From assembly GCF_009738185.1 (NCBI RefSeq), contig NZ_CP046509.1, positions 186,001-250,000 on the forward strand: 64,000 nt of DNA. The letters are read 5' to 3'. This DNA comes from Erwinia sorbitola. Its GTDB lineage: Bacteria; Pseudomonadota; Gammaproteobacteria; Enterobacterales; Enterobacteriaceae. Under the pieces are notes generated by a model, which searched no databases, was not told the origin of the DNA, and saw only the letters and a program-made list of their open reading frames with translations. Every line of letters begins with the position of its first letter. The first letter of the stretch is position 1. A program made the translations under genes and the position numbers. This document shows positions 7,567 through 15,920 of the stretch, piece by piece.

Positions 7567-8598
7567 ATGAAAAAAACCACACTAACGGATATCGCCCGCG
7601 AGGCTGGCGTGGGTGTCGCCACGGTCGACAGAGTGCTGAACCGGCGCGCCCCGGTACGCCCGGACACTGAAGCTCGCGTGGTGCAGGCTGCTTCCCGGCT
7701 TGGCTATCGTTTCGACCCGGAATTTCTCACAGGCAGCGTGGTGCAGCCAGGCTCAGGTTCGCTGCGCATTGGTGTGATTCTGCTTTCACGTGACTACTCC
7801 TTTTACGACACCTTCGCCCGCGCGCTGGAACAGCACGCCGCACCTTATTTGCAGGAAGGCACGCGCATTGAGTTCGCTTTTCATGATATTCACGCTATTG
7901 AAGAGACCGCAGCGGCTATTGATGAACTGAGTGAGCACGTTAACGTGCTGGCGCTGATTGCGCTGGATAATGCGCTGGTGCGCCGGGCGGTGGAAAAGGC
8001 GAGTAAAAAAGGGGTGAAAGTCTTCACCGTTCTGTCCGATCTCTCACCCTGCGGTCACGCCGGATATATCGGACTGGATAACCGTAAAGCGGGGCGTACT
8101 GCCGCCTGGGCCGTGGAGCGTTTGAGCGGGCCGCCGGGCAAAGTGGGTGTGATCGTCGGCGATAATCGATTTTTATGTCAGGAAACCTGCGAAATCAGTT
8201 TTCGATCTTATCTGCGCGAATATGCCACCGGCCATACGGTACTTGAGCCGGTAAAGAGCTTTGAAAATGTCGAGCAGGGCTATCAGGTGACCGCCGATCT
8301 GATTCGTCTGCATCCCGAGCTGTCGGTGATTTATGCGCCCTGTGGCGGCGTGGAAGGTGTGGTTAATGCGCTGCGCGACAGCGACAGACGGCATGAGATT
8401 ACCCTGATCTGTCACGGGCCGTTGCAGGATGCACAGCTGGCGCTGATCGACGGTACGCTGGATATTATGATCGCCCATCGGCTGGATGAACTGGCCGCCC
8501 GCGTGGTTGAGGCCATGCAGCAGGCCAGCCAGGAAGAGCGCGGTGGTTTTATCGCACTAACCAGCAGCTTCGAACTGATCACCAAAGAGAATTACTGA
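7567..8598 (+). CDS. LacI/GalR-family regulator of the polyol genes
   Basis: A 343-residue LacI-family protein. The helix-turn-helix and hinge read TTLTDIAREAGVGVATVDRV, LNRRAPVRPDTEARVVQAAS, RLGYRF. A periplasmic-binding-like sensor follows (IGVILLSRDYSFYDTFARAL, KVGVIVGDNRF, IYAPCGGVEGVVNALRD). VDRVLN and the long sensor resemble the branch that handles sugar or polyol ligands. ATG 7567 has CAGGAAACCC before it; an earlier in-frame ATG (7516) adds 17 unrelated residues. The next two genes on the same strand encode an epimerase and a dehydrogenase, and two short motifs are shared between its own upstream region and theirs. The ligand is unknown. Confidence 0.87.
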   Translation: MKKTTLTDIAREAGVGVATVDRVLNRRAPVRPDTEARVVQAASRLGYRFDPEFLTGSVVQPGSGSLRIGVILLSRDYSFYDTFARALEQHAAPYLQEGTRIEFAFHDIHAIEETAAAIDELSEHVNVLALIALDNALVRRAVEKASKKGVKVFTVLSDLSPCGHAGYIGLDNRKAGRTAAWAVERLSGPPGKVGVIVGDNRFLCQETCEISFRSYLREYATGHTVLEPVKSFENVEQGYQVTADLIRLHPELSVIYAPCGGVEGVVNALRDSDRRHEITLICHGPLQDAQLALIDGTLDIMIAHRLDELAARVVEAMQQASQEERGGFIALTSSFELITKENY

Positions 8599-8848
8599 AA
8601 GCCTGTCGGGCCGGTTCTGCACTGGCTCCGCATTCCGAATAACTCACTGAAATAGTGGAAATGATAGATTTATATCATTTAAAACTATCAAAAATAGTGA
8701 GATCCCCATCAAAAAACGTACATTCCATCATTGTTAGAAATGGAATGTTTGTTTGATACTTCCTTCAAATATTAACTGAAGGATGACCCCCTGTGCTGCT
8801 AACTGCTCCCCTCCACATGACAACATGGCCTCTTTTAAGGAGATCATC
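8599..8848 (+). promoter_or_regulatory. Control region before the isomerase/dehydrogenase operon
   Basis: The 11-mer AAATAGTGGAA at 8650-8660 also occurs at 7407-7417 before the lacI-type gene, and AAAACTATCA at 8681-8690 has its complement at 7527-7536; both are candidate sites for that regulator. ACATTCCAT (8720-8728) and ATGGAATGT (8740-8748) form a perfect 9-bp dyad, and AAATGGAATGT recurs at 13831-13841 before the sigma-54 activator gene. No clear -10/-35 pair could be fixed by eye. Confidence 0.5.
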
Positions 8849-9769
8849 ATGACCATTCACATTGCAAACGCACCTTGCAGCTGGGGTGTGGATGATCCCA
8901 AAAACCCGTATCTGCCCCCTTACGAGAAAGTGCTGAAAGAAGCCGCACAGGCGGGATACAACAGTATTGAGCTTGGTCCCTGGACCTATCTGCCAACGGA
9001 TGCGGCACTACTGACTGAGAAGTTAAAACAGCATGGGCTGACGATTGTGGCAGGCACCATTTTTGACGATCTGGTGAGCGAAGCAAACTTCCCGGCGATG
9101 ATTGAGCTGACGCATAACCTGTGCCGCAACCTGTCACAAGTGCCAACGGCCACCCCGACTCACGGTGACAATCTGCCTGCACCCTATCTGGTGATTATCG
9201 ACTTTGGTAACGCCGACCGTGCACGTCTGGCAGGGCAGTATCATCAGGCAGAGCGCCTTTCCGACCATGACTGGCAGCGCATGATCAGCCATATCACTGA
9301 GATCTCCCGCATTGCCAAAGAGTACGGCGTCCGTCCTGTTATTCATCCTCACGCGGGCGGCAGTATTGAGTTTGCTGATGAGCTGGAGAAGCTGGTACAG
9401 GATATTCCGCACAGCGTTGCGGGCCTGTGCCTGGATACCGGACACCTCTACTACGCAGGTATGGATCCGATCCCTGCGCTGGCCCACTATTTTGATCGCA
9501 TTGATTACCTGCACTTTAAAGACGTAAACGACGCGGTTTTCCGCAATGTGATCGCCCGGGAACTCGACTTTTTTACCGCCTGTGCGGAAGGGGTGATGTG
9601 CCCGATTGGCAAGGGTGCGATCGACTATCCTGCGGTGCGCGCCTTCCTGGCTGAACGCAATTACCAGGGCTGGATCACCATCGAACAGGAACGTGACCCG
9701 CGCAATGCCGATGGCAGCCTGCACGACGTGACCGAAAGCCTGCGCTATCTCCACTCTGTCGGATTCTGA
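8849..9769 (+). CDS. Sugar phosphate isomerase/epimerase (IolE-like TIM barrel)
   Basis: A 306-residue AP_endonuc_2 (xylose-isomerase-like) TIM barrel. It opens with IANAPCSWGVDDPKNPYLPP. The metal/acid-base residues expected in inosose dehydratase and ketose epimerases are present in SIELGPW, VIHPHAGGSIE, LCLDTGHLYYAGMDP, YLHFKDV and ITIEQERDP. It probably isomerises, epimerises or dehydrates a cyclic or open-chain polyol ketone. ATG 8849 follows a strong AAGGAGA; a longer frame from 8783 lacks this. The next gene, a Gfo/Idh/MocA dehydrogenase, starts 12 bp after the stop, so the two act in one pathway. IolE is the nearest named relative; the substrate is not proven. Confidence 0.82.
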   Translation: MTIHIANAPCSWGVDDPKNPYLPPYEKVLKEAAQAGYNSIELGPWTYLPTDAALLTEKLKQHGLTIVAGTIFDDLVSEANFPAMIELTHNLCRNLSQVPTATPTHGDNLPAPYLVIIDFGNADRARLAGQYHQAERLSDHDWQRMISHITEISRIAKEYGVRPVIHPHAGGSIEFADELEKLVQDIPHSVAGLCLDTGHLYYAGMDPIPALAHYFDRIDYLHFKDVNDAVFRNVIARELDFFTACAEGVMCPIGKGAIDYPAVRAFLAERNYQGWITIEQERDPRNADGSLHDVTESLRYLHSVGF

Positions 9770-9781
9770 AAAGGATAACCC

Positions 9782-10954
9782 ATGATTAACGGTATTAAAC
9801 CTCTCGATCGCTCCCTTCGCTGGGGCATGGTGGGCGGCGGCGGCACCAGCCAGATCGGTTATATCCATCGTTCGGCGGCGTTACGTGACAACACGTTTAC
9901 CCTGGTGGCCGGTGCATTTGATATTGATGCAGCACGCGGACGCGCCTTTGGTGAAAGCCTGGGCGTGGCGGGCGAGCGCTGCTATCCCGACTACCAGACG
10001 CTGTTCCGCCAGGAAGCGGAACGTGCTGACGGCATTGAAGCGGTGTCGATTGCCACGCCGAACAACACTCACTTTGCCATCTGTAAAGCGGCGCTGGAGT
10101 CTGGTCTGCACGTGGTGTGTGAAAAACCGCTCTGCTTTACCACGGCTGAAGCTAAAGAGCTGGCGGCGTTAAGCAAACAGCGGAACAAAATCATCGGCGT
10201 GACCTATGGCTATTCAGGCCATCAGCTGATCCAGCAGGCGCGCAGCATGATTGCTGAAGGGCTGCTGGGCGATATTCGCATCGTCAATATGTCGTTTTCC
10301 CACGGCTTCCATAATGAGGCGGTTGAGCTGGATAATCCGAGCACCCGCTGGCGCGTTGATCCGAAGTTTGTCGGCCCGAGTTACGTACTGGGCGATCTGG
10401 CTACGCATCCGCTGTTTCTGGCCGAAACCATGCTGCCAGAGTTGAAAATCAAACGCCTGATGTGCTCCCGTCAGAGCTTTGTCAAAACCCGTGCGCCGCT
10501 GGAAGATAACGCCTTTGTGCTGATGGAATATAACAACGGAGCGGTGGGATCGCTGTGGTGTTCTGCGGTGAACTGCGGATCGATGCACGGCCAGAAGATC
10601 CGCGTGATCGGATCGAATGCCAGCCTTGAGTGGTGGGATGAGCAGCCGAACCAGCTGCGCTATGAAATTCAGGGCGAACCGGTGCGTATTCTTGAGCGCG
10701 GTATGGGCTATCTGGCACCGCGAGCGCTGGAAGAGGATCGCATTGGCGGGGGCCACCCGGAAGGGCTGTTTGAGGCCTGGTCAAATCTGTATCGCCGTTT
10801 TGCCGTCGCGATGGATGCCACCGATCGTGGTGATAAGACACTGCTGGCTGATTTCTGGTATCCGGATGTTGATGCAGGCGTGGCGGGCGTGCAGTGGGTT
10901 GAGCGCTGCGTTGAGTCGGCGGATGCCGGAGCGATATGGGTTGATTTTGAGTAA
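9782..10954 (+). CDS. Gfo/Idh/MocA NAD(P)-dependent dehydrogenase
   Basis: A 390-residue oxidoreductase. The Rossmann entry is GMVGGGGTSQIGYIHRSAAL (~residues 15-34), with the SIATPNNTH motif, the family-defining VVCEKPLCFT (Lys of EKP), and the alpha/beta substrate domain from ~residue 145 (GYSGHQLIQQARSMI, YVLGDLATHPLFLAE with the catalytic-region Asp and His). This longer Gfo/Idh/MocA class includes scyllo-inositol and other polyol dehydrogenases. It is directly behind the IolE-like gene in one operon and ends before two hairpins. It probably oxidises a cyclitol or hexose to the keto form used by its neighbour. Confidence 0.85.
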   Translation: MINGIKPLDRSLRWGMVGGGGTSQIGYIHRSAALRDNTFTLVAGAFDIDAARGRAFGESLGVAGERCYPDYQTLFRQEAERADGIEAVSIATPNNTHFAICKAALESGLHVVCEKPLCFTTAEAKELAALSKQRNKIIGVTYGYSGHQLIQQARSMIAEGLLGDIRIVNMSFSHGFHNEAVELDNPSTRWRVDPKFVGPSYVLGDLATHPLFLAETMLPELKIKRLMCSRQSFVKTRAPLEDNAFVLMEYNNGAVGSLWCSAVNCGSMHGQKIRVIGSNASLEWWDEQPNQLRYEIQGEPVRILERGMGYLAPRALEEDRIGGGHPEGLFEAWSNLYRRFAVAMDATDRGDKTLLADFWYPDVDAGVAGVQWVERCVESADAGAIWVDFE

Positions 10955-10974
10955 CCCGGGTTAGTGCTGTATTG

Positions 10975-11020
10975 GATGTCAGTCTGACCGGCTCCCCGTT
11001 AATGAGCACGGACTGACATC
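10975..11020. repeat. Inverted repeat after the dehydrogenase gene
   Basis: GATGTCAGTC (10975-10984) and GACTGACATC (11011-11020) are perfect 10-bp arms 26 bp apart, 20 bp after the stop codon. Possible 3' stabilising or terminator structure; no T tract follows. Confidence 0.45.
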
Positions 11021-11073
11021 ATGATCATCTGCTTCAAGCCATGAGATATTCGACAGGCTTTTTTATCGCACCA

Positions 11074-11111
11074 GTCAGGGCGGCTTTCGTGCCTGAATAA
11101 TCCGCCCTGAC
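11074..11111. terminator. Second hairpin between convergent genes
   Basis: GTCAGGGCGG (11074-11083) and CCGCCCTGAC (11102-11111) form a perfect 10-bp stem with an 18-nt loop, ending 6 bp before the terC stop on the other strand. Probably the 3' structure of the terC-like transcript. Confidence 0.45.
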
Positions 11112-11117
11112 GCAAAA

Positions 11118-11786
11118 CTATTGCTTCGTCAGCATACCTCTGCCCACGCCATACCCGACCACCAGCAGCGCTCCTGTTGCTCCGGCAACCCAGTGTAAAT
11201 ACGCCAGATGCGCGGTATAACGCAGCAGTACCGGGTCAGTAACCAGCATACTGCCGGCAATCCAGCCGATCAGCGCGCCGCCCAGCGTCACAATCAGCGG
11301 GAAGCGCGACAGCAGAGCCAGCACCAGCTTACTGCCCATCACAATAATCGGAATACTGATCAACACGCCGAGCGACACCAGCACGACGTTGCCATTACCG
11401 GCGGCAGCCACCGCCAGCACGTTATCCAGCGACATCACCACATCAGCCAGCGTAATAGTCAGCACGGTTTTCCACAGGCGATTGTCGCTGCTAATGGCGG
11501 CCTCTTCCTCTTCGTTACCCACCAGCTTAAAGCCAATCCACAGCAGCAGCAGGCCGCCTGTTATCTTCAGCCACGGCAGCGCCAGCAGATGAACGGCAAT
11601 AATCAGCAGCACCACCCGGGCAACAATGGCACCAAAAGTGCCGAGAATAATGGCTTTTTTCTGCATCTGTGGAGGCAGCTTGCGGCAGGCGAGGGCGATA
11701 ACCACGGCGTTATCACCGCCCAGAAGAAGATCAATCAATACGATTTGTAGCAAAATTACGGCAAAATCCAGATGTTCGAACCACAT
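11118..11786 (-). CDS. TerC-family integral membrane protein (YjbE type)
   Basis: About 222 residues and seven predicted membrane segments. The TerC hallmark acidic motifs are DLLLGGDNAVVIALACRKLP near the N-terminus and LADVVMSLDNVLAVAAAG in the second half; these paired Asp/Asn sites inside the membrane are linked to Mn2+/metal export in the family. ATG 11786 has GAG at suitable distance; a GTG two codons upstream is also possible. It is encoded against its neighbours inside the polyol block and shows no obvious link to them. Confidence 0.87.
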   Translation of the reverse strand: MWFEHLDFAVILLQIVLIDLLLGGDNAVVIALACRKLPPQMQKKAIILGTFGAIVARVVLLIIAVHLLALPWLKITGGLLLLWIGFKLVGNEEEEAAISSDNRLWKTVLTITLADVVMSLDNVLAVAAAGNGNVVLVSLGVLISIPIIVMGSKLVLALLSRFPLIVTLGGALIGWIAGSMLVTDPVLLRYTAHLAYLHWVAGATGALLVVGYGVGRGMLTKQ

Positions 11787-11836
11787 AAGCACTCAGTTAA
11801 CGCAGATATAAGGCCACCGTGGTGACCAGACAGCGA

Positions 11837-13813
11837 TCAGCGGCGGAACTCGTCGGCGCTAATCTGATATTTCCTCAGTTTATTATATAACCCGGCACGT
11901 GACAGCCCCATTAACTGGGCGGCCTGGCGCAGATTACCGTTGAGGGCATCAAGCGTGCTGATAATATGTGCGCGTTCATTAACATCCAGCCGCACTGCCT
12001 GATGGGGCGCGTCGCGGCATGCTGCATCAGCGGGCGGGATGCTGTTGGTGACTTCATCCGGCAGATCCTGCACATCAATAAACAGACCGTCGTTAATATT
12101 GATCACGCGCTCGACAATATTTTCCAGTTCGCGCACGTTGCCCGGCCAGTGATACCGGCTTAATGCCTCCATCGCGCGCGGGGTAAACTGCACATTGATC
12201 TTCTTTAACTGGGTGCAGACTTTCTCGCGGAACCATTCAGTCAGCGCCGGGATATCGCTGCTGCGTTCGCGCAGAGCCGGAACAGGAATAGAGATAACAT
12301 TCAGACGATAGTAAAGGTCGCGGCGAAACGCGCCAGTCTCCACCGCCCTGATCAGGTTGCAGTTGGTGGCGGCAATAATACGCACATTCACCTTAACCGG
12401 ATGCGATGCGCCGATACGCACCACCTCACTCTCCTGCAATACGCGCAGCAGGCTGGTCTGCGCCTCCAGCGGCATATCGCCGATTTCATCAAGGAACAGC
12501 GTTCCGCCCTCCGCCAGCTCGAACTTACCTGCCGCACCGCCGCGCCGCGACCCGGTAAATGCGCCGTCCATATAACCAAACAGTTCACTCTGAACCAGAT
12601 CGCGCGGCAGTGCCCCGCAGTTAACGGCAATAAAAGGCTCACCGCAGCGCAGACTGCCATTATGGATAGCCTGAGCAAACAGCTCTTTACCGGTGCCACT
12701 CTCGCCGGTCAGCAATACCGTGCTGTCGCTGCGGCAGCTGCTGCGGGCTTTATCCATCGCAGCTTTAAGCGCCGGTGCGCTACCGCACAGCATATCAAAG
12801 GTATAGCTGGCGCTGACGCCCATCACACGGCGGGTAATGGCACGGATACGCTGATTTTCACGCAGGGCGATCACCTTGCCGCCCCCCGGCGCGGGCATGA
12901 TCGACACCTGGCAGCAGAGACGCTGATTCTCTGTGGGGTTAAACACAATTTCGCGGTCATTGCAGAAGGTCATGGTTGCCAGGCGGGTATTCTCCGGGTT
13001 CAGCACCTTATCGGCCTGCTGACCGGGCCGCGCCAGTCCGTGGAAGATCTGACGCGCATAGCGATTGATAGTTTTGATCATCCCGGAGCGATCGAGCACG
13101 ATCACCCCTTCATTCAGGGTTTCGAGGATCGATTTTTGCTCCGCCAGCAGCGCGCGCAGGATCAGCTGCTGGCCGATGGCCTCGGCGGCGGCCTGCACTG
13201 TGCCCAAAGTGTGATAGTGGAAGTTATCCTGACTGGCGGTCAGCGTCAGTACGCCAATCATGCAGCCATCGGCATCACGAATCGGGGCAGCGGCGCATTG
13301 CAGATGGCGCTGGCGCAGAGCTAATTTCCAGTTTTCCCCGTTCAGCATATAGACCAGCCGCTGCTGTTTCAGACAGCGGGCGGTGCAGTTGGTACCCATT
13401 TCCGACTCGGTAAGAATGCTGCCCACCGGGGTCAGATCGCGCCCGCAGCAGGAGAGCGTAATCCCCTGTGCATCGGTCAGATTAATATGGCCATCCGGAT
13501 TATAGGCCAGCAGGTTTTCCATAATGCTGCCCGCAACTTCAATCAGCTCACTGTTATCAGCCAGAATCTGTTTAAGCATTTCGTCGGGTGGAAAGTTGTA
13601 GGCAAAATGCGCAGGGTTGATTCCGGCGGAGCGGCTGCTTTTCCACGAGCTGAGTACATCCGGGCGCACAAATTCCGGCTCCCGCCCGGCATCAAAATCT
13701 CGCCTCGCCTGTTCCAGCAGATTATCCCAGCGGCTGGCTTCACCGCCCGCAGGCAGACTCAGCTGCCCATCACACTCCGCATCGATCCCACCAGCTAACG
13801 TCGGTTGATTCAT
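11837..13813 (-). CDS. Sigma-54-dependent activator (AcoR/DhaR type)
   Basis: A 658-residue enhancer-binding protein. Residues ~75-215 are a GAF-like sensor with several Cys (LSCCGRDLTP, GTNCTARCLKQ). A PAS-like segment follows (ILETLNEGVIVLDRSGMIKT). The AAA+ domain has Walker A GESGTGKELFAQ, the sigma-54 contact loop DGAFTGSRRGG (GAFTGS instead of GAFTGA), Walker B GGTLFLDEIGDM and RRDLYYRLNV. A Fis-type helix-turn-helix is at the C-terminus (GNLRQAAQLMGLSRAGLYNK). GGGAGGGAAG precedes ATG. It is divergent from the inositol-dehydrogenase-like gene at 14008, which has a matching -24/-12 promoter, so that operon is the likely target. The signal is unknown; a polyol or its ketone is an inference. 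Confidence 0.93.
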   Translation of the reverse strand: MNQPTLAGGIDAECDGQLSLPAGGEASRWDNLLEQARRDFDAGREPEFVRPDVLSSWKSSRSAGINPAHFAYNFPPDEMLKQILADNSELIEVAGSIMENLLAYNPDGHINLTDAQGITLSCCGRDLTPVGSILTESEMGTNCTARCLKQQRLVYMLNGENWKLALRQRHLQCAAAPIRDADGCMIGVLTLTASQDNFHYHTLGTVQAAAEAIGQQLILRALLAEQKSILETLNEGVIVLDRSGMIKTINRYARQIFHGLARPGQQADKVLNPENTRLATMTFCNDREIVFNPTENQRLCCQVSIMPAPGGGKVIALRENQRIRAITRRVMGVSASYTFDMLCGSAPALKAAMDKARSSCRSDSTVLLTGESGTGKELFAQAIHNGSLRCGEPFIAVNCGALPRDLVQSELFGYMDGAFTGSRRGGAAGKFELAEGGTLFLDEIGDMPLEAQTSLLRVLQESEVVRIGASHPVKVNVRIIAATNCNLIRAVETGAFRRDLYYRLNVISIPVPALRERSSDIPALTEWFREKVCTQLKKINVQFTPRAMEALSRYHWPGNVRELENIVERVININDGLFIDVQDLPDEVTNSIPPADAACRDAPHQAVRLDVNERAHIISTLDALNGNLRQAAQLMGLSRAGLYNKLRKYQISADEFRR

Positions 13814-13830
13814 CTTGCTTCCCTCCCGCT

Positions 13831-13871
13831 AAATGGAATGTCCATTTTATCGACATGTTAAGTTGACATGT
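13831..13871. promoter_or_regulatory. Candidate upstream activator sites
   Basis: AAATGGA-ATG-TCCATTT (13831-13847) is a perfect 7-bp-arm dyad, followed by two GACATGT copies starting at 13852 and 13865 (13 bp apart). They lie 70-110 bp upstream of the sigma-54 promoter, the usual place for activator binding. The dyad also covers the leader of the activator gene, so autoregulation is possible. Confidence 0.5.
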
Positions 13872-13937
13872 TTTTTTTGTGTTCATTTTGTGATCGCCTC
13901 GTACAGAGAAAGCTGTACTCACCGGTGGTCTGCACTC

Positions 13938-13953
13938 TGGCATAGGGTTTGCT
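13938..13953 (+). promoter_or_regulatory. Sigma-54 (-24/-12) promoter
   Basis: TGGCATAGGGTTTGCT matches the TGGCAC-N5-TTGCW consensus except for position 6, with exact spacing between the GG and GC elements. Transcription would begin near 13964, about 44 bp before the ATG at 14008. The adjacent divergent gene encodes a sigma-54 activator. Confidence 0.82.
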
Positions 13954-14007
13954 TATGTCTGTGTAACAACTAAAAAACAGTCAGCCAGCTACCTGAAGGG
14001 GAACAAG

Positions 14008-15027
14008 ATGTCAGCAACAAACAAGAGCGTACGTGTGGGATTAATCGGTGCAGGCCGCATGGGCAGCTTCCATGCTCAGGCGCTGGCACAAAAAGTTCCT
14101 GGCGCAGTACTGGCTGCGGTTGCCGATCCGGTGCCGGGTGCCGCGCAGCGTCTGGCCGAAAAACTGGGTGCCGGTAAATATTACAGCGAACCACAGGCGA
14201 TGCTCGACGATCCGGATATTGATGCGGTGCTGATTGCCACTCCGGCACGAACCCATGCGGAGCTGGTGGCGGCGGCAGCCCGCGCCGGAAAGCATGTGTT
14301 CTGCGAAAAACCAATGGCCATCACGCTGGAAGAGGCGGACAACGCCATTGCTGCCGCGAAGAGCGCGGGCGTGGTGCTACAGGTGGGCTTTAACCGCCGT
14401 TTTGCTGCGGGCTTTGCTGCCGCGCTGGCCGGCATCAAAGCCGGAGAAATCGGTACACCGCAGCTTATTCGTTCCCTGACGCGCGATCCCTCTCCGCTGC
14501 GCGATCCAAGCGGCATCCCGCCATGGACGATCTACCTCGAAACGCTGATCCACGACTTTGACACCCTGCTGCACTGCAATCCCGGAGCAAAACCGGTGGA
14601 AGTGTATGCGATGGCGGATGCGCTGGTGCGCCCGGACTTCAAAGACAGGGGGCTGCTGGATACCTCGGTAGTGACGATTCGCTTTGATAATGGTGCGATT
14701 GCCGTCGCGGATGCCAGCTTCGAAGCGGTTTACGGTTATGACGTGCGTGCGGAAGTGTTTGGCAACAACGGTATGTATCAGATGGGAAATATCAACGTGA
14801 ATAACTGTGTGCACTACGGTGCCGCCGGTATTTCCATCGGTACCTCCCGCCAGGACACCGACCTGCTGGCGGATGCCTATATTGCCGAGCTCACCGAATT
14901 TGCACGCTGTGCGGCCAGTGGTGACACCCCGCGCGCGACGGGTGAGGATGCGCGTAATGCGCTGGAAATCGCGCTGGCCTGTATTGCCTCTGTACAGCAG
15001 GGCAAACCCATTCAACTACGAGGATAA
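14008..15027 (+). CDS. Inositol 2-dehydrogenase-like Gfo/Idh/MocA protein
   Basis: A 339-residue NAD-dependent dehydrogenase with Rossmann motif VGLIGAGRMGSFHAQALA, IATPARTHAE, HVFCEKPMAITLEEAD and the substrate-side segment TIYLETLIHDFDTLLHCNPG, containing the H-D-F-D pattern (catalytic Asp/His region) of myo-inositol 2-dehydrogenase IolG/Idh. Length matches IolG. AAGGGGAACAAG precedes ATG. It follows a good sigma-54 promoter and overlaps functionally with the TIM-barrel gene 5 bp downstream. The expected reaction is polyol + NAD+ to 2-keto polyol + NADH. Other cyclitols or sugars are possible substrates. Confidence 0.82.
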   Translation: MSATNKSVRVGLIGAGRMGSFHAQALAQKVPGAVLAAVADPVPGAAQRLAEKLGAGKYYSEPQAMLDDPDIDAVLIATPARTHAELVAAAARAGKHVFCEKPMAITLEEADNAIAAAKSAGVVLQVGFNRRFAAGFAAALAGIKAGEIGTPQLIRSLTRDPSPLRDPSGIPPWTIYLETLIHDFDTLLHCNPGAKPVEVYAMADALVRPDFKDRGLLDTSVVTIRFDNGAIAVADASFEAVYGYDVRAEVFGNNGMYQMGNINVNNCVHYGAAGISIGTSRQDTDLLADAYIAELTEFARCAASGDTPRATGEDARNALEIALACIASVQQGKPIQLRG

Positions 15028-15032
15028 CAACG

Positions 15033-15809
15033 ATGGCGGACTATCGTCTTTCGGTTTCAGCCGAAATGGTTTTTCTGGATTTACCATTTATCGAACGTGT
15101 GAAGCGCATACATCAGCTGGGCTTCGGCGTTGAAATCTGGCACTGGAACAATAAAGACATTGATGCGCTGGCGGCGACAGGGGCGACATTCACCTCGATG
15201 ACCGGCTATCTGACGGGCAACCTGACGGATGATGACGAAATTGCACAGCTGTTAAGCAGCGCCGCTGAGTCGCTGGCCGTGGCGGCGCGTTTAAACTGCC
15301 CGAGCCTGAACCTGCATGGCACCGGGCTGGATAATCAGGGGCTGCCGGTCAAACCGGTGACGGTTGTTACCGGTGAGATGTGGGTGAAAGCGGTGCGTAC
15401 GCTGGAAAAATTAGCCGCGCTGGGTGAGAAGGCCGGGCGCGTGTTTACCCTGGAAAATCTCAACCTTGCCGTCGACCACCCGGGAACGCCGTTTGCCAGG
15501 GCGGCGGATACGCTGGCGCTGGTGGAAGCGGTCAACAGCCCCTATCTGAAGATGAATCTTGACCTGTACCACGCGCAGATTGGCGAAGGAAATCTGATCG
15601 AGCTGGTGCAGCGCAGCGGCAGTGCTATTGGTGAAATCCAGGTGGCTGACGTACCCGGGCGCTGTGAGCCGGGTACGGGCGAGATTAACTACCGCGCGGT
15701 GGCAAAAGCTCTGCGCGCTATGAACTATCGGGGGGTCATTGCGCTGGAAGGCTGGGCGTCAGGGGACAGTGAAGCTGCCCTGGCAAGTTTTAAAGCGCAT
15801 TTTGATTAA
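15033..15809 (+). CDS. Hydroxypyruvate-isomerase-like TIM barrel
   Basis: A 258-residue AP_endonuc_2-family protein. VSAEMVFLDLPFIERVKRIH at the N-terminus, FTLENLNLAVDHPGTPF (Glu metal ligand), LKMNLDLYHAQIGEGNLIEL (Asp and His), IQVADVPGRCEPGTGEINY and IALEGWA (last Glu) give the full Hyi/OtnI-type active-site set. Hyi interconverts hydroxypyruvate and tartronate semialdehyde, and OtnI acts on tetronates; related barrels epimerise keto sugars. It is the second gene of the sigma-54-driven operon and ends at a strong terminator. The substrate is probably the product of the dehydrogenase before it. Confidence 0.82.
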   Translation: MADYRLSVSAEMVFLDLPFIERVKRIHQLGFGVEIWHWNNKDIDALAATGATFTSMTGYLTGNLTDDDEIAQLLSSAAESLAVAARLNCPSLNLHGTGLDNQGLPVKPVTVVTGEMWVKAVRTLEKLAALGEKAGRVFTLENLNLAVDHPGTPFARAADTLALVEAVNSPYLKMNLDLYHAQIGEGNLIELVQRSGSAIGEIQVADVPGRCEPGTGEINYRAVAKALRAMNYRGVIALEGWASGDSEAALASFKAHFD

Positions 15810-15822
15810 TTAAGCATGTGAT

Positions 15823-15847
15823 GCGGCCAGCCCTGGCCGCTTTTTTT
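15823..15847 (+). terminator. Rho-independent terminator
   Basis: GCGGCCAG-CC-CTGGCCGC followed by seven T, 13 bp after the isomerase stop. A textbook intrinsic terminator closing the sigma-54 operon. Confidence 0.93.
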
Positions 15848-15920
15848 CAGGAGGGCCTGCGTCGTTCATTCAGTTCACTACCCAAAATAATAACTTACCT
15901 ACACCTACAGGAATCCATCC

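Noticed and set aside
8720..8760. Sigma-54 promoter upstream of the IolE-like gene
   Set aside because: TGGAATGTTTGTTTG has the GG but no properly spaced GC element.
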